A DNA stretch of 64,000 bases, taken from NCBI RefSeq assembly GCF_003050925.1, contig NZ_QAOV01000009.1, positions 124,001 to 188,000 on the forward strand, written 5' to 3'. A model generated the notes under the pieces. The model saw nothing but the letters and a program-made list of their open reading frames with translations. It had not been told where the DNA came from and searched no databases. How positions within the stretch are numbered: position 1 is the first letter of the stretch; each line of letters opens with the position of its first letter. A program made the translations under genes and the position numbers. The stretch comes from Pseudomonas sp. GV085 (lineage in GTDB: Bacteria > Pseudomonadota > Gammaproteobacteria > Pseudomonadales > Pseudomonadaceae). Shown here in pieces: positions 1 through 10,668 of this stretch.

Positions 1-1
1 C

Positions 2-1129
2 GACCTGATCCTGCCGCGTGAGCGTCTGGAACTGGCGCTGACCCGCATCTCCGTGGCCCAGCGCGAAGCCCTGGAAGTCGCCGCGGCTCGTGTGCGCAGC
101 TACCACGAAAAACAGAAGCAGGACTCCTGGAGCTACACCGAGGCCGACGGTACCGTGCTGGGCCAGAAAGTCACGCCGCTGGATCGCGCCGGTCTGTACG
201 TGCCGGGCGGCAAGGCGTCGTACCCATCGTCGGTACTGATGAACGCGATTCCGGCCAAGGTCGCCGGCGTCACCGAAGTGGTCATGGTCGTGCCGACCCC
301 GCGCGGTGAAATCAACGAGCTTGTGCTGGCTGCGGCCTGCATCGCCGGTGTCGACCGCGTGTTCACCATCGGTGGCGCCCAAGCCGTGGCGGCATTGGCT
401 TACGGCACCGAAAGCGTGCCGAAGGTCGATAAAGTGGTCGGCCCGGGCAACATCTATGTCGCCACCGCCAAGCGCCACGTGTTTGGCCAGGTCGGAATCG
501 ACATGATCGCCGGCCCTTCGGAAATCCTTGTGGTGTGCGACGGCCAGACCGATCCGGACTGGATCGCCATGGACCTGTTCTCCCAGGCCGAGCACGACGA
601 AGACGCCCAGGCCATTCTGGTCAGCCCCGACGCCGAGTTCCTCGACAAGGTCGCCGCCAGCATCGCCAGGCTGATGCCGACCATGGAGCGTGCCGCGATC
701 ATTGAAACCTCGATCAATGGCCGTGGTGCACTGATCAAGGTTCGCGACATGGAACAGGCCATCGAAGTGGCCAACCGCATCGCGCCGGAGCACCTCGAAT
801 TGTCCGTTGCCGATCCCCAAGCCTGGCTGCCGCAAATCCGCCACGCCGGTGCGATCTTCATGGGCCGTCACACCTGCGAGGCCCTGGGTGATTACTGCGC
901 AGGCCCGAACCACGTGTTGCCGACCTCCGGCACCGCGCGTTTCTCCTCGCCGCTGGGTGTGTACGACTTCCAGAAACGTTCGTCGATCATCTTCTGCTCC
1001 GAGCAGGGTGCGTCCGAGTTGGGCAAAACCGCTTCGGTGCTGGCCCGTGGCGAGTCGCTGACTGCCCACGCCCGCAGTGCCGAATATCGCATCAGCGACG
1101 AAGACTTTCTACAAGGGCAGGGGAACTGA
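2..1129 (+). CDS. hisD: Histidinol dehydrogenase, 5' end cut by window edge
   Basis: Catalyses the last two steps of histidine biosynthesis, oxidising L-histidinol to L-histidine with NAD in the cytoplasm. The reading frame is open from the first bases of the window, so the true start lies upstream and roughly the first 60 residues of a family of about 435-440 aa are missing. Visible family motifs include DRAGLYVPGG, GPGNIYVATAKR, the metal and active-site region SQAEHDEDAQ, and AGPNHVLPTSGTARF near the C-terminus. hisC follows after 2 bases, so the two are almost certainly one transcript. The in-frame GTG at position 53 is internal and should not be read as a start. Confidence 0.97.
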   Translation, partial: DLILPRERLELALTRISVAQREALEVAAARVRSYHEKQKQDSWSYTEADGTVLGQKVTPLDRAGLYVPGGKASYPSSVLMNAIPAKVAGVTEVVMVVPTPRGEINELVLAAACIAGVDRVFTIGGAQAVAALAYGTESVPKVDKVVGPGNIYVATAKRHVFGQVGIDMIAGPSEILVVCDGQTDPDWIAMDLFSQAEHDEDAQAILVSPDAEFLDKVAASIARLMPTMERAAIIETSINGRGALIKVRDMEQAIEVANRIAPEHLELSVADPQAWLPQIRHAGAIFMGRHTCEALGDYCAGPNHVLPTSGTARFSSPLGVYDFQKRSSIIFCSEQGASELGKTASVLARGESLTAHARSAEYRISDEDFLQGQGN

Positions 1130-1131
1130 AC

Positions 1132-2184
1132 ATGAGTAAATTCTGGAGCCCGTTCGTCAAGAATCTGGTGCCTTACGTCCCGGGCGAGCAGCCGAAGCTG
1201 GCAAAACTGGTGAAGCTCAACACCAACGAAAACCCGTACGGCCCGTCGCCAAAAGCCCTTGCGGCGATGCAAACCGAACTCAATGACAACCTGCGTCTGT
1301 ACCCGGACCCGAACAGCGATCTGCTCAAGCAAGCCGTCGCCAGGTACTACGGCGTGCAAGGCAATCAGGTGTTCCTCGGCAACGGTTCCGATGAAGTGCT
1401 GGCGCACATCTTCCACGGTTTGCTGCAGCACGATCAGCCGCTGCTGTTCCCGGACATCAGCTACAGCTTCTACCCGGTCTACTGCGGGTTGTACGGCATC
1501 AAGTTTGACGCGGTGCCGCTGGACGAGCAGTTCCGGATCAACCCGGCGGACTACGCCAGGCCGAACGGCGGGATTATCTTCCCCAACCCGAACGCGCCGA
1601 CCGGCTGCCTGTTGGCGCTGGAGGCGGTGGAGCGGATTCTCAAGGCCAGCCCGGATTCGGTGGTCGTGGTGGACGAGGCTTACATCGATTTCGGCGGCGA
1701 GACCGCAATCACCCTGGTGGACCGTTATCCGAACCTGCTGGTGACCCAGACCCTGTCCAAGTCCCGTTCCCTGGCCGGTCTGCGGGTTGGCCTGGCGGTG
1801 GGGCATCCGGATCTGATCGAGGCGCTGGAGCGGATCAAGAACAGCTTCAACTCCTATCCGCTGGATCGCATGGCGAATGTCGGTGCTGCCGCGGCGTTCG
1901 AGGATCGCGAGTATTTCGACAAGACCTGCCGGTTGGTGATCGAGAATCGCGAGAAGGTCGTTGCACAGCTAGAGGAAAAGGGTTTTGAAGTGCTGCCATC
2001 GGCGGCGAACTTCATTTTCGCCCGTCACCCCCGGCATGACGCGGCGGGCCTGGCGGCCAAGCTGCGTGAGCAAGGCGTGATCGTCCGGCACTTCAAGCAG
2101 GAGCGGATTGCCCAGTTCCTGCGGATCTCCATCGGCACGCCAGAGCAGAATCAGGCGCTGATCGACGGCCTGGGCGACCTGTAA
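1132..2184 (+). CDS. hisC: Histidinol-phosphate aminotransferase
   Basis: PLP-dependent class I/II aminotransferase of 350 aa, converting imidazole acetol phosphate to histidinol phosphate in histidine biosynthesis. It shows the N-terminal NTNENPYGPSP motif, the central PNPNAPTG motif, VVVDEAYIDF with the cofactor-contacting Asp, and SKSRSLAGLR with the PLP-binding Lys. It begins 2 bases after hisD with a GGGGA ribosome site inside the hisD end. Length is normal. A REPIN, not an obvious hairpin terminator, lies directly downstream and separates it from the convergent algW. Confidence 0.97.
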   Translation: MSKFWSPFVKNLVPYVPGEQPKLAKLVKLNTNENPYGPSPKALAAMQTELNDNLRLYPDPNSDLLKQAVARYYGVQGNQVFLGNGSDEVLAHIFHGLLQHDQPLLFPDISYSFYPVYCGLYGIKFDAVPLDEQFRINPADYARPNGGIIFPNPNAPTGCLLALEAVERILKASPDSVVVVDEAYIDFGGETAITLVDRYPNLLVTQTLSKSRSLAGLRVGLAVGHPDLIEALERIKNSFNSYPLDRMANVGAAAAFEDREYFDKTCRLVIENREKVVAQLEEKGFEVLPSAANFIFARHPRHDAAGLAAKLREQGVIVRHFKQERIAQFLRISIGTPEQNQALIDGLGDL

Positions 2185-2199
2185 ACCACCGCTGACCCT

Positions 2200-2299
2200 T
2201 GTAGGAGCGAGCTTGCTCGCGATGGACTCAAGAGCGCCGCGTTTAGTCAGTAAATGAGCGTTATCGTTAACGACCATCGCGAGCAAGCTCGCTCCTACA
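2200..2299. repeat. REPIN (two inverted REP copies)
   Basis: The left arm TGTAGGAGCGAGCTTGCTCG is mirrored by an inverted right arm, with a spacer of about 50 bases containing GCGTTATCGTTAACGA. Each arm is itself a small palindrome (CGAGCTTGCTCG). It lies between the convergent ends of hisC and algW, the usual location of these elements. Confidence 0.9.
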
Positions 2300-2317
2300 A
2301 GGGCTTGTCTCAGCGGC

Positions 2318-3478
<1,161 letters not shown>

Positions 3479-3581
3479 TAAGCAGTTCCTGAGAGAGTTG
3501 CAGGCGGTATGAGACCGCTCATAATGACGCGCATTATACGAGGCCGCACGCGCCTCTGAACGGGATATTTAGGAGTCTTTC

Positions 3582-4340
3582 ATGGCCGTCGCCCTGAGCA
3601 CCCTGGTCGAAGAAGCCGACCGTTACCTCAACAGCGCCAAAATCGCCGATTACTGCCCCAATGGCCTGCAGGTCGAAGGCCGTCCGCAAGTGATGCGCAT
3701 TGTCAGTGGCGTCACTGCCAGCCAGGCCTTGCTCGATGCGGCAGTGCAGGCCAATGCCGACCTGGTGCTGGTGCACCACGGCTACTTCTGGAAAGGCGAG
3801 AACCCATGCATCACCGGCATGAAGCAGCGCCGCTTGAAGACCCTGCTCAAGCACGATATCAGCCTGTTGTCCTATCATCTGCCGCTGGATCTGCACCCGG
3901 ATGTTGGCAATAACGTGCAGCTCGCACGGCAGCTCGACATCACCGTCGAAGGTCCGCTGGACCCGGACAACCTGAAGATTGTCGGCCTGGTCGGCTCGCT
4001 GAATGAGCCGATGACGCCCCGGGATTTCGCTCGCCGCGTCCAGGAAGTGATGGGCCGTGAGCCGCTGTTGATTGAAGGCAGCGCGATGATCCGCCGTGTC
4101 GGCTGGTGCACCGGTGGTGGCCAGGGTTACATCGACCAGGCCATTCTGGCAGGCGTCGACCTGTACCTCAGCGGCGAGGCTTCCGAGCAAACCTTCCACA
4201 GCGCCCGGGAAAACGACGTCAGCTTCATCGCCGCCGGTCACCATGCCACCGAGCGCTACGGCGTCCAGGCGCTGGGGGATTACCTGGCGCGGCGCTTTGC
4301 GCTGGAACACATCTTCATCGATTGCCCGAATCCGATCTGA
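3582..4340 (+). CDS. Nif3-like dinuclear metal centre protein (YbgI family)
   Basis: Cytoplasmic protein of 252 aa from the Nif3/YbgI (DUF34) family, hexameric proteins binding two metal ions; the physiological substrate is not settled, and the label GTP cyclohydrolase I type 2 is only homology based. Metal-ligand motifs are LVLVHHGYFWKGE (about residues 62-74) and AAGHHATERYG near the C-terminus. AGGAG lies about 9 bases upstream of ATG. It sits between algW and cysD, the conserved Pseudomonas position, and is followed by a REPIN. Confidence 0.9.
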   Translation: MAVALSTLVEEADRYLNSAKIADYCPNGLQVEGRPQVMRIVSGVTASQALLDAAVQANADLVLVHHGYFWKGENPCITGMKQRRLKTLLKHDISLLSYHLPLDLHPDVGNNVQLARQLDITVEGPLDPDNLKIVGLVGSLNEPMTPRDFARRVQEVMGREPLLIEGSAMIRRVGWCTGGGQGYIDQAILAGVDLYLSGEASEQTFHSARENDVSFIAAGHHATERYGVQALGDYLARRFALEHIFIDCPNPI

Positions 4341-4354
4341 CGAATCGCTATCCC

Positions 4355-4454
4355 TGTAGGAGCGAGCCTGCTCGCGATGAACCTGAGAGCACCGCGGGGT
4401 GTCAGGCTTCCAGCGTTATCGTTAGCGACCATCGCGAGCAGGCTCGCTCCTACA
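4355..4454. repeat. REPIN
   Basis: Arms TGTAGGAGCGAGCCTGCTCG and its inverse flank a spacer with CAGCGTTATCGTTAGCGA, the same core seen in the REPIN at 2200. It occupies the gap before the cysD promoter region. Confidence 0.9.
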
Positions 4455-4600
4455 GAGGGCCGCATTCAACCCAAACGGGCAGGCATATTCATATGCTCTT
4501 TCGATCTAGTTGGTGTCCTGATTAGAAGAGGTCGCTGTGCTAGGATCCTCGCTCGAACACGGCCCGCTGGCCGTTCATAAGAAAGCTTTCGTGAGTAGCC

Positions 4601-5518
4601 ATGGTCGACAAACTGACGCATCTGAAACAGCTGGAGGCGGAAAGCATCCACATCATCCGCGAGGTGGCCGCCGAGTTCGATAACCCGGTGATGCTGTACT
4701 CCGTCGGTAAAGATTCCGCCGTGATGCTGCACCTTGCGCGCAAGGCATTCTTCCCGGGCAAACTGCCGTTCCCGGTGATGCACGTCGACACCCAGTGGAA
4801 GTTCAAGGAAATGTACGCGTTCCGCGACCGCATGGTCGAAGAACTCGGCCTTGACCTGCTGGTGCACGTCAACCCTGATGGCGTCGCGCAAGGCATCAAC
4901 CCGCTCACCCACGGCAGTGCCAAGCACACCGATATCATGAAAACCGAAGGCCTCAAGCAGGCCCTCGACAAGTACGGTTTCGATGCTGCTTTCGGTGGTG
5001 CCCGTCGTGACGAAGAGAAGTCCCGTGCCAAAGAGCGCGTGTATTCCTTCCGCGATACCAAGCACCGCTGGGACCCGAAAAACCAGCGTCCCGAGTTGTG
5101 GAACGTCTACAACGGCAAGGTCAACAAGGGCGAATCGATCCGCGTTTTCCCATTGTCGAACTGGACCGAACTGGACATCTGGCAGTACATCTACCTTGAA
5201 GGCATCCCGATCGTGCCGCTGTATTTCGCCGCCGAGCGCGACGTTATCGAGATGAATGGCACCTGGATCATGATCGACGATGAACGCCTGCTCAATCACC
5301 TGAGCGATGAAGACAAGGCTCGCATCGTCAAGAAGAAGGTCCGTTTCCGCACACTCGGCGACTACCCGTTGACCGGTGCGGTCGAGTCCGAGGCTACCAG
5401 CCTGACCGACATCATTCAGGAAATGCTCCTGACGCGAACTTCCGAGCGCCAGGGCCGGGTCATCGATCACGATGGCGCAGGCTCGATGGAAGAAAAGAAA
5501 CGTCAGGGTTATTTCTAA
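4601..5518 (+). CDS. cysD: Sulfate adenylyltransferase subunit 2
   Basis: Catalytic subunit (305 aa) of ATP sulfurylase; forms adenosine 5'-phosphosulfate from sulfate and ATP together with the GTPase CysN. The PP-loop appears as YSVGKDSAVM (about residues 33-42), followed by the conserved FGGARRDEEKSRAKER segment. The start at ATG 4601 is placed by homology (MVDKLTHL); the ribosome site is weak. The cysNC fusion starts 9 bases after the stop, so the two are cotranscribed. About 145 bases separate it from the upstream REPIN and probably hold the promoter. Confidence 0.97.
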   Translation: MVDKLTHLKQLEAESIHIIREVAAEFDNPVMLYSVGKDSAVMLHLARKAFFPGKLPFPVMHVDTQWKFKEMYAFRDRMVEELGLDLLVHVNPDGVAQGINPLTHGSAKHTDIMKTEGLKQALDKYGFDAAFGGARRDEEKSRAKERVYSFRDTKHRWDPKNQRPELWNVYNGKVNKGESIRVFPLSNWTELDIWQYIYLEGIPIVPLYFAAERDVIEMNGTWIMIDDERLLNHLSDEDKARIVKKKVRFRTLGDYPLTGAVESEATSLTDIIQEMLLTRTSERQGRVIDHDGAGSMEEKKRQGYF

Positions 5519-5527
5519 GGGGTTGTC

Positions 5528-7426
5528 ATGTCGCACGCATCTGATTTGATCAGCGAGGACATCCTCGCCTATCTGGGCCAGCACGAACGCAAGGAAATGC
5601 TGCGCTTTTTAACCTGTGGCAACGTCGATGACGGCAAGAGCACCCTGATCGGGCGCCTGCTGCACGACTCCAAAATGATCTACGAAGATCACCTGGAAGC
5701 CATTACCCGCGACTCGAAAAAAGTCGGCACCACCGGTGATGATATCGACCTGGCGTTGCTGGTCGACGGCTTGCAGGCCGAGCGGGAACAGGGCATCACC
5801 ATCGATGTCGCTTACCGCTACTTCTCCACCGCCAAGCGCAAATTCATCATCGCCGACACCCCCGGCCATGAGCAGTACACCCGCAACATGGCCACCGGTG
5901 CGTCCACCTGTGACCTGGCGATCATTCTGGTCGACGCCCGTTATGGCGTGCAGACCCAGACCCGTCGCCACAGCTTTATTGCTTCGTTGCTGGGCATCAA
6001 GCACATCGTGGTCGCCATCAACAAGATGGACCTCAACGGCTTCGACGAAAAAGTCTTCGAGTCGATCAAGGCCGATTACCTGAAGTTCGCCGAAGGCATC
6101 GCCTTCAAGCCGACCACCATGGCCTTCGTGCCGATGTCGGCGCTCAAGGGCGACAACGTGGTGAACAAGTCCGAGCGTTCGCCGTGGTACACCGGCCAGT
6201 CGTTGATGGAAATTCTGGAAACCGTCGAGATCGCCAGCGACCGCAACTTCACCGATCTGCGTTTCCCGGTGCAGTACGTCAACCGTCCGAACCTGAACTT
6301 CCGTGGTTTCGCCGGCACCCTGGCCAGTGGCGTCGTGCACAAGGGCGACGAAGTCGTGGTGCTGCCGTCGGGCAAGAGCAGTCGCGTGAAATCCATCGTC
6401 ACCTTCGAAGGTGAGCTGGAGCATGCAGGTCCTGGTCAAGCGGTGACGCTGACCATGGAAGACGAGATCGATATCTCCCGCGGCGACTTGCTGGTGCACG
6501 CCGACAACCTGCCGCAAGTGACTGACGGCTTCGACGCCATGCTGGTGTGGATGGCCGAAGAGCCGATGCTGCCGGGCAAGAAATACGACATCAAGCGTGC
6601 CACGACGTACGTGCCGGGTTCGATCACCAGCATTGTCAACCGCGTTGACGTGAACACCCTGGAAGAAGGCCCTGCCAGTGCCTTGCAGCTGAACGAGATC
6701 GGTCGGGTCAAGATCAGCCTCGATGCAGCCATCGCGCTGGATGGCTACGCGAGCAACCGCACCACCGGTTCGTTCATCGTCATCGATCGTTTGACCAATG
6801 GCACCGTCGCTGCCGGCATGATCGTCGCTCAACCAGTGGCGCACGGCAGTAGCACGCATCACGGCAAACTCGCGCACGTCGCCACCGAAGAACGCGCCCA
6901 GCGCTTCGGCCAGCAACCGGCCACCGTGTTGTTCAGCGGCTTGTCCGGCGCGGGCAAAAGCACGCTGGCCTACGCGGTTGAACGCAAGCTGTTCGACATG
7001 GGCCGTGCAGTGTTTGTGCTTGACGGTCAGAACCTGCGTCACGACCTGAACAAAGGTCTGCCACAGGATCGCGCCGGGCGTACCGAGAACTGGCGTCGTG
7101 CCGCACACGTTGCGCGCCAGTTCAACGAAGCCGGTCTGCTTACCCTGGCGGCGTTCGTTGCGCCAAGTGCCGAAGGTCGTGAACAAGCCCGGGAACTGAT
7201 CGGCAAGGAGCGTCTGCTGACGGTCTACGTCCAGGCTTCGCCGACAGTCTGCGCCGAGCGTGATCCGCAAGGTTTGTACGCAGCGGCCGGGGATAACATC
7301 CCGGGCGAATCCTTCCCGTACGACGTGCCGCTGGATGCCGATCTGGTGATCGACACCCAGTCCGTTTCGCTGGAAGAAGGCGTGAAGCAAGTGCTGGGTC
7401 TGCTGCGCGAGCGTAGTGCGATCTAA
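5528..7426 (+). CDS. cysNC: Bifunctional sulfate adenylyltransferase subunit 1 / APS kinase
   Basis: Fusion protein of 632 aa. The N-terminal two thirds is CysN, the GTPase that drives sulfate adenylation: G1 GNVDDGKST (31-39), G3 DTPGHEQ (110-116), G4 NKMD (165-168), then EF-Tu-like beta domains to about residue 440. The C-terminal part is CysC, which phosphorylates APS to PAPS: Walker A GLSGAGKST at about 471-479. Fusion of N and C is usual in Pseudomonas. It follows cysD by 9 bases and ends in a strong hairpin terminator. Together with cysZ at 14757 this covers sulfate uptake and activation. Confidence 0.97.
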   Translation: MSHASDLISEDILAYLGQHERKEMLRFLTCGNVDDGKSTLIGRLLHDSKMIYEDHLEAITRDSKKVGTTGDDIDLALLVDGLQAEREQGITIDVAYRYFSTAKRKFIIADTPGHEQYTRNMATGASTCDLAIILVDARYGVQTQTRRHSFIASLLGIKHIVVAINKMDLNGFDEKVFESIKADYLKFAEGIAFKPTTMAFVPMSALKGDNVVNKSERSPWYTGQSLMEILETVEIASDRNFTDLRFPVQYVNRPNLNFRGFAGTLASGVVHKGDEVVVLPSGKSSRVKSIVTFEGELEHAGPGQAVTLTMEDEIDISRGDLLVHADNLPQVTDGFDAMLVWMAEEPMLPGKKYDIKRATTYVPGSITSIVNRVDVNTLEEGPASALQLNEIGRVKISLDAAIALDGYASNRTTGSFIVIDRLTNGTVAAGMIVAQPVAHGSSTHHGKLAHVATEERAQRFGQQPATVLFSGLSGAGKSTLAYAVERKLFDMGRAVFVLDGQNLRHDLNKGLPQDRAGRTENWRRAAHVARQFNEAGLLTLAAFVAPSAEGREQARELIGKERLLTVYVQASPTVCAERDPQGLYAAAGDNIPGESFPYDVPLDADLVIDTQSVSLEEGVKQVLGLLRERSAI

Positions 7427-7450
7427 GTCTTGGCTGGAAATGAAAAAACC

Positions 7451-7480
7451 GCCGATGAGTGATCATCGGCGTTTTTTTTT
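7451..7480 (+). terminator. Rho-independent terminator of cysD-cysNC
   Basis: Perfect 8-bp stem GCCGATGA/TCATCGGC with a 4-base loop, followed by G and nine T residues, 25 bases after the cysNC stop. Confidence 0.93.
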
Positions 7481-7493
7481 GTTCTTGAAAACG

Positions 7494-7586
7494 CCTTCGC
7501 TGGCAAGCCAGCTCCTACAGGTTGGAAGGTGATCACAAATTTTGTGAACGACGCGATCCCTGTAGGAGCTGGCTTGCCAGCGAAGA
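7494..7586. repeat. REPIN, GCTGGCTTGCCAGC class
   Basis: Arms built on the palindrome GCTGGCAAGCCAGC with outer TCCTACA/TGTAGGA bases pointing inward, the opposite orientation to the elements at 2200 and 4355. The spacer is only about 40 bases. It lies between the convergent cysNC and acyltransferase ends. The same arm class recurs at 56774. Confidence 0.88.
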
Positions 7587-7602
7587 GGCCAGTACAGGCA
7601 CC

Positions 7603-8508
7603 TCAAGACTTCGCTGGATACTCGCGGTGCATCTGTTCGAGCAACGCATCCTTGTCCTGCCACAGCTGATTGATCCAGCCCTGAAATTGCAGGCGGTATT
7701 CACCGTCCTGGTCATAGTTCTTGCCAATGAATTGCGGCGCAATCTTCAGTTCTTCAAAGTGCACCACCACATCCGCAACGTTCCCACACAGCAAGTCCCA
7801 GAAACCCGGGCGCCCGGCGGGGTAGTGGATGGTCACATTGACCAGGGATTCAAGTTGTTCGCCCATCGCATCCAGCACAAACGCAATGCCTCCGGCCTTG
7901 GGCTTGAGCAGGTACTTGAAGGGTGACTGCTGCTGGGCATGCTTACCCTTGGTGAAGCGCGTGCCCTCGACGAAATTGAAAATGCCCACCGGGTTGTCGC
8001 GGAATTTCGCGCAGGTCTTGCGCGTGGTTTCCAGGTCCTTGCCTTTCTTTTCCGGATGCTTCTCCAAATAAGCCTTGGAGTAGCGCTTCATGAACGGGAA
8101 GCCCAGTGCCCACCAAGCCAGGCCGATCACCGGAACCCAGATCAGCACCTGCTTGAGAAAGAACTTCAGCGGTTGGATGCGTCGGTTGAGCACGTATTGC
8201 AGCACCAGGATGTCAACCCAGCTCTGGTGGTTGCTGGTGATCAGGTACGAGTGCCGATAGTCGAGGCCTTGCAGGCCGCTGATGTGCCAGCGGGTGCGGC
8301 GGACGAGGTTCATCCAGCCTTTGTTGATACTGATCCAGGCTTCATGGGTATGACTCATCAGCCAGTGCGCGAGGCGCTGGGTGAGGGCGAACGGGAGTGC
8401 CTTGACGAGTGCCACGCAGAACAGGAACGAACAGAGCAAAATCGTGTTCAGTGCCAACAGCAGCGAGGCGATCACGCCTCGCAGCGCAGCAGGTAGAAAA
8501 TCCAGCAT
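7603..8508 (-). CDS. PlsC-family acyltransferase (YihG-like)
   Basis: Membrane-associated protein of 301 aa in the 1-acylglycerol-3-phosphate acyltransferase (PlsC/LPLAT) superfamily, which moves acyl groups onto lysophospholipid-like acceptors. The catalytic HX4D motif is NHQSWVD and the acceptor-binding motif is FVEGTRFTKGKH. A hydrophobic N-terminal segment (about residues 8-35) suggests inner-membrane anchoring. Its ATG directly abuts the pta stop with no spacer, implying translational coupling. Acceptor specificity cannot be read from sequence; the housekeeping PlsC is expected elsewhere. Confidence 0.88.
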   Translation of the reverse strand: MLDFLPAALRGVIASLLLALNTILLCSFLFCVALVKALPFALTQRLAHWLMSHTHEAWISINKGWMNLVRRTRWHISGLQGLDYRHSYLITSNHQSWVDILVLQYVLNRRIQPLKFFLKQVLIWVPVIGLAWWALGFPFMKRYSKAYLEKHPEKKGKDLETTRKTCAKFRDNPVGIFNFVEGTRFTKGKHAQQQSPFKYLLKPKAGGIAFVLDAMGEQLESLVNVTIHYPAGRPGFWDLLCGNVADVVVHFEELKIAPQFIGKNYDQDGEYRLQFQGWINQLWQDKDALLEQMHREYPAKS

Positions 8509-10608
8509 TTACACATCCATAGGTCGGTTGGCTGCCTGGATCGCGGTCAACGCGATGGTGTAGACGATGTCATCGACCTGCGCGCCGCGCGGCAAATCGT
8601 TCACCGGTTTGCGCAGGCCTTGCAGCATCGGCCCGAGGCTGACGCAGTCGGCGCTGCGCTGCACGGCCTTGTGGGTGGTGTTGCCGGTGTTCAGGTCGGG
8701 GAACACGAACACCGTGGCACGACCGGCCACCTGACTGTTCGGCGCCAGTTGCCTGGCCACGGTTTCGTTGGCAGCGGCGTCGTACTGCAATGGGCCGTCG
8801 ATCAATAATGAGTTCTGTTGTTCGTGGGCGAGCAACGTCGCTTCGCGGACCTTCTCGACTTCTTCACCGCTGGCCGACTCACCGCTGGAGTAACTGATCA
8901 TCGCCACTCGTGGAGTGATGCCGAATGCCGCCGCCGAGTCGGCGCTTTGCAACGCAATCTCGGCCAGTTCGCTGGCGCTCGGGTGCGGGTTCATCACGCA
9001 GTCGCCGTAAACCAGCACTTCTTCCGGGAACAGCATGAAGAACACCGAAGACACCAGCGTGCAGCCCGGCGCGGTCTTGATCAGTTGCAGGGCTGGGCGG
9101 ATGGTGTTGGCCGTGGAGTGAATGACTCCGGACACCAGCCCGTCGACCTCATCCAGCGCCAGCATCATGGTGCCGATCACCACAGTGTCTTCCAGTTGTT
9201 GCTCGGCCATGGGTGCGTTGAGGCTTTTGCTTTTACGCAGGGCGACCATCGGCTCGACGTAACGCTCGCGGATCAGGTCTGGATCGAGGATTTCCAGCCC
9301 TGGCGGCAACTCGATACCCTGGGCGCGGGCGACGGCTTCGACATCCGCCGGTTTCGCCAGCAATACGCAACGGGCAATGCCACGGGCCTGGCAGATCGCG
9401 GCAGCCTGCACGGTCAGCGGCTCGCTGCCTTCGGGCAACACGATGCGCTTGTTGGCCGCCTGGGCGCGCTGGATCAATTGATAGCGGAAAACGGCTGGCG
9501 ACAGGCGCATCTCCCGTGGTGTACCGCAGCGCTGGTGCAGCCAGTTGGCGTCGAGATGACTGGCGACGAAGTCGGTGATGATTTCGGCGCGCTCGCGGTC
9601 ATCGATAGGGATTTCCTTGTTCAGGCCATTGAGCAGGTTGGCGGTGTCGTAGGAGCCGGTACTCACTGACAGCACCGGTAACCCGGCCTGCAGGGCGCCG
9701 CGGCACAGGTCCATGATGCGTGGGTCGGGCAGGGTGTCGCTGGTCAGCAGCAGGCCGGCCAGCGGCACGCCGTTGATCGCCGCGAGGCTGACGGCGAGGA
9801 TGATGTCGTCGCGATCGCCGGGGGTCACCACCAGCACGCCGGGCTTGAGCAACTCCACGGTGTTGCGCATGGTGCGGGCGCAAATGATGATTTTGGTCAT
9901 GCGCCGGGTTTCATAATCACCGGCGTTGAGCACTTGCGCACCCATCAGGTCGGCGACGTCGCGGGTGCGCGGCGCATTGAGTTCCGGCTGAAACGGAATG
10001 CAGCCGAGCAGACGGAAATCACCGCTGCGCAGCAACGGCGAATGCTCTTTAAGACGGGCGGCGAAGGCGTCCATGCTCTCGTCAGTCTTGACCTTGTTGA
10101 GGATCACGCCGAGGACTTTCGGATCCTTCGGACCACCGAACAATTGCGCCTGCAATTCAACGCGGCCGGAGAGTTCGGCCAGCACTTCGTTTTCCGGAGC
10201 CGAAACCAGAATCACCTCGGCATCGAGGCTCTTGGCCAAATGCAGGTTGACCCGCGCGGCATAACTGGCACTGCGGGTCGGCACCATGCCTTCAACCACC
10301 AGCACGTCTTTGCCGACGGCTGCTTGCTGGTACAAGGTGATGATTTCTTCGAGCAACTCATCAAGCTGGCCGTCGCCGAGCATCCGCTCGACGTGCGCCA
10401 GACCCAGCGGTTGTGGCGGTTTCAGACCATGCGTGCGCGCCACCAGCTCGGTGGAGCGCTCAGGGCCGGTGTCACCTGGATGCGGTTGTGCAATCGGTTT
10501 GAAAAAGCCGACCTTGAGGCCGGCGCGCTCAAGGGTACGCACCAGCCCGAGGCTGATGGAGGTCAGACCCACACCAAAATCGGTGGGTGCGATAAAAAAA
10601 GTTTGCAT
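8509..10608 (-). CDS. pta: Phosphate acetyltransferase, long form
   Basis: Converts acetyl-CoA and phosphate to acetyl phosphate (699 aa). Long-type architecture: N-terminal BioD-like P-loop domain (about 1-200, beginning TFFIAPTDFGVGLTS), a DRTGG regulatory domain (about 210-330), and a C-terminal PTA_PTB catalytic domain (about 370-690) containing YGDCVMNPHPSASELAEIA and the closing VFPDLNTGNTTHKAVQRSA region. No ackA follows; instead an acyltransferase gene abuts its stop. AGGAG-like bases precede the ATG. Confidence 0.96.
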   Translation of the reverse strand: MQTFFIAPTDFGVGLTSISLGLVRTLERAGLKVGFFKPIAQPHPGDTGPERSTELVARTHGLKPPQPLGLAHVERMLGDGQLDELLEEIITLYQQAAVGKDVLVVEGMVPTRSASYAARVNLHLAKSLDAEVILVSAPENEVLAELSGRVELQAQLFGGPKDPKVLGVILNKVKTDESMDAFAARLKEHSPLLRSGDFRLLGCIPFQPELNAPRTRDVADLMGAQVLNAGDYETRRMTKIIICARTMRNTVELLKPGVLVVTPGDRDDIILAVSLAAINGVPLAGLLLTSDTLPDPRIMDLCRGALQAGLPVLSVSTGSYDTANLLNGLNKEIPIDDRERAEIITDFVASHLDANWLHQRCGTPREMRLSPAVFRYQLIQRAQAANKRIVLPEGSEPLTVQAAAICQARGIARCVLLAKPADVEAVARAQGIELPPGLEILDPDLIRERYVEPMVALRKSKSLNAPMAEQQLEDTVVIGTMMLALDEVDGLVSGVIHSTANTIRPALQLIKTAPGCTLVSSVFFMLFPEEVLVYGDCVMNPHPSASELAEIALQSADSAAAFGITPRVAMISYSSGESASGEEVEKVREATLLAHEQQNSLLIDGPLQYDAAANETVARQLAPNSQVAGRATVFVFPDLNTGNTTHKAVQRSADCVSLGPMLQGLRKPVNDLPRGAQVDDIVYTIALTAIQAANRPMDV

Positions 10609-10668
10609 GCGGATTCTCTAAAGGAGCATTGCAAAGGCGATGACCTATAACTGGTCGTCTACCGAAAT

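Noticed and set aside
5609..7390. 593-codon open frame antisense to cysNC
   Set aside because: Shadow frame created by high GC and codon bias of the real gene; no protein family motif and cysNC is unmistakable.
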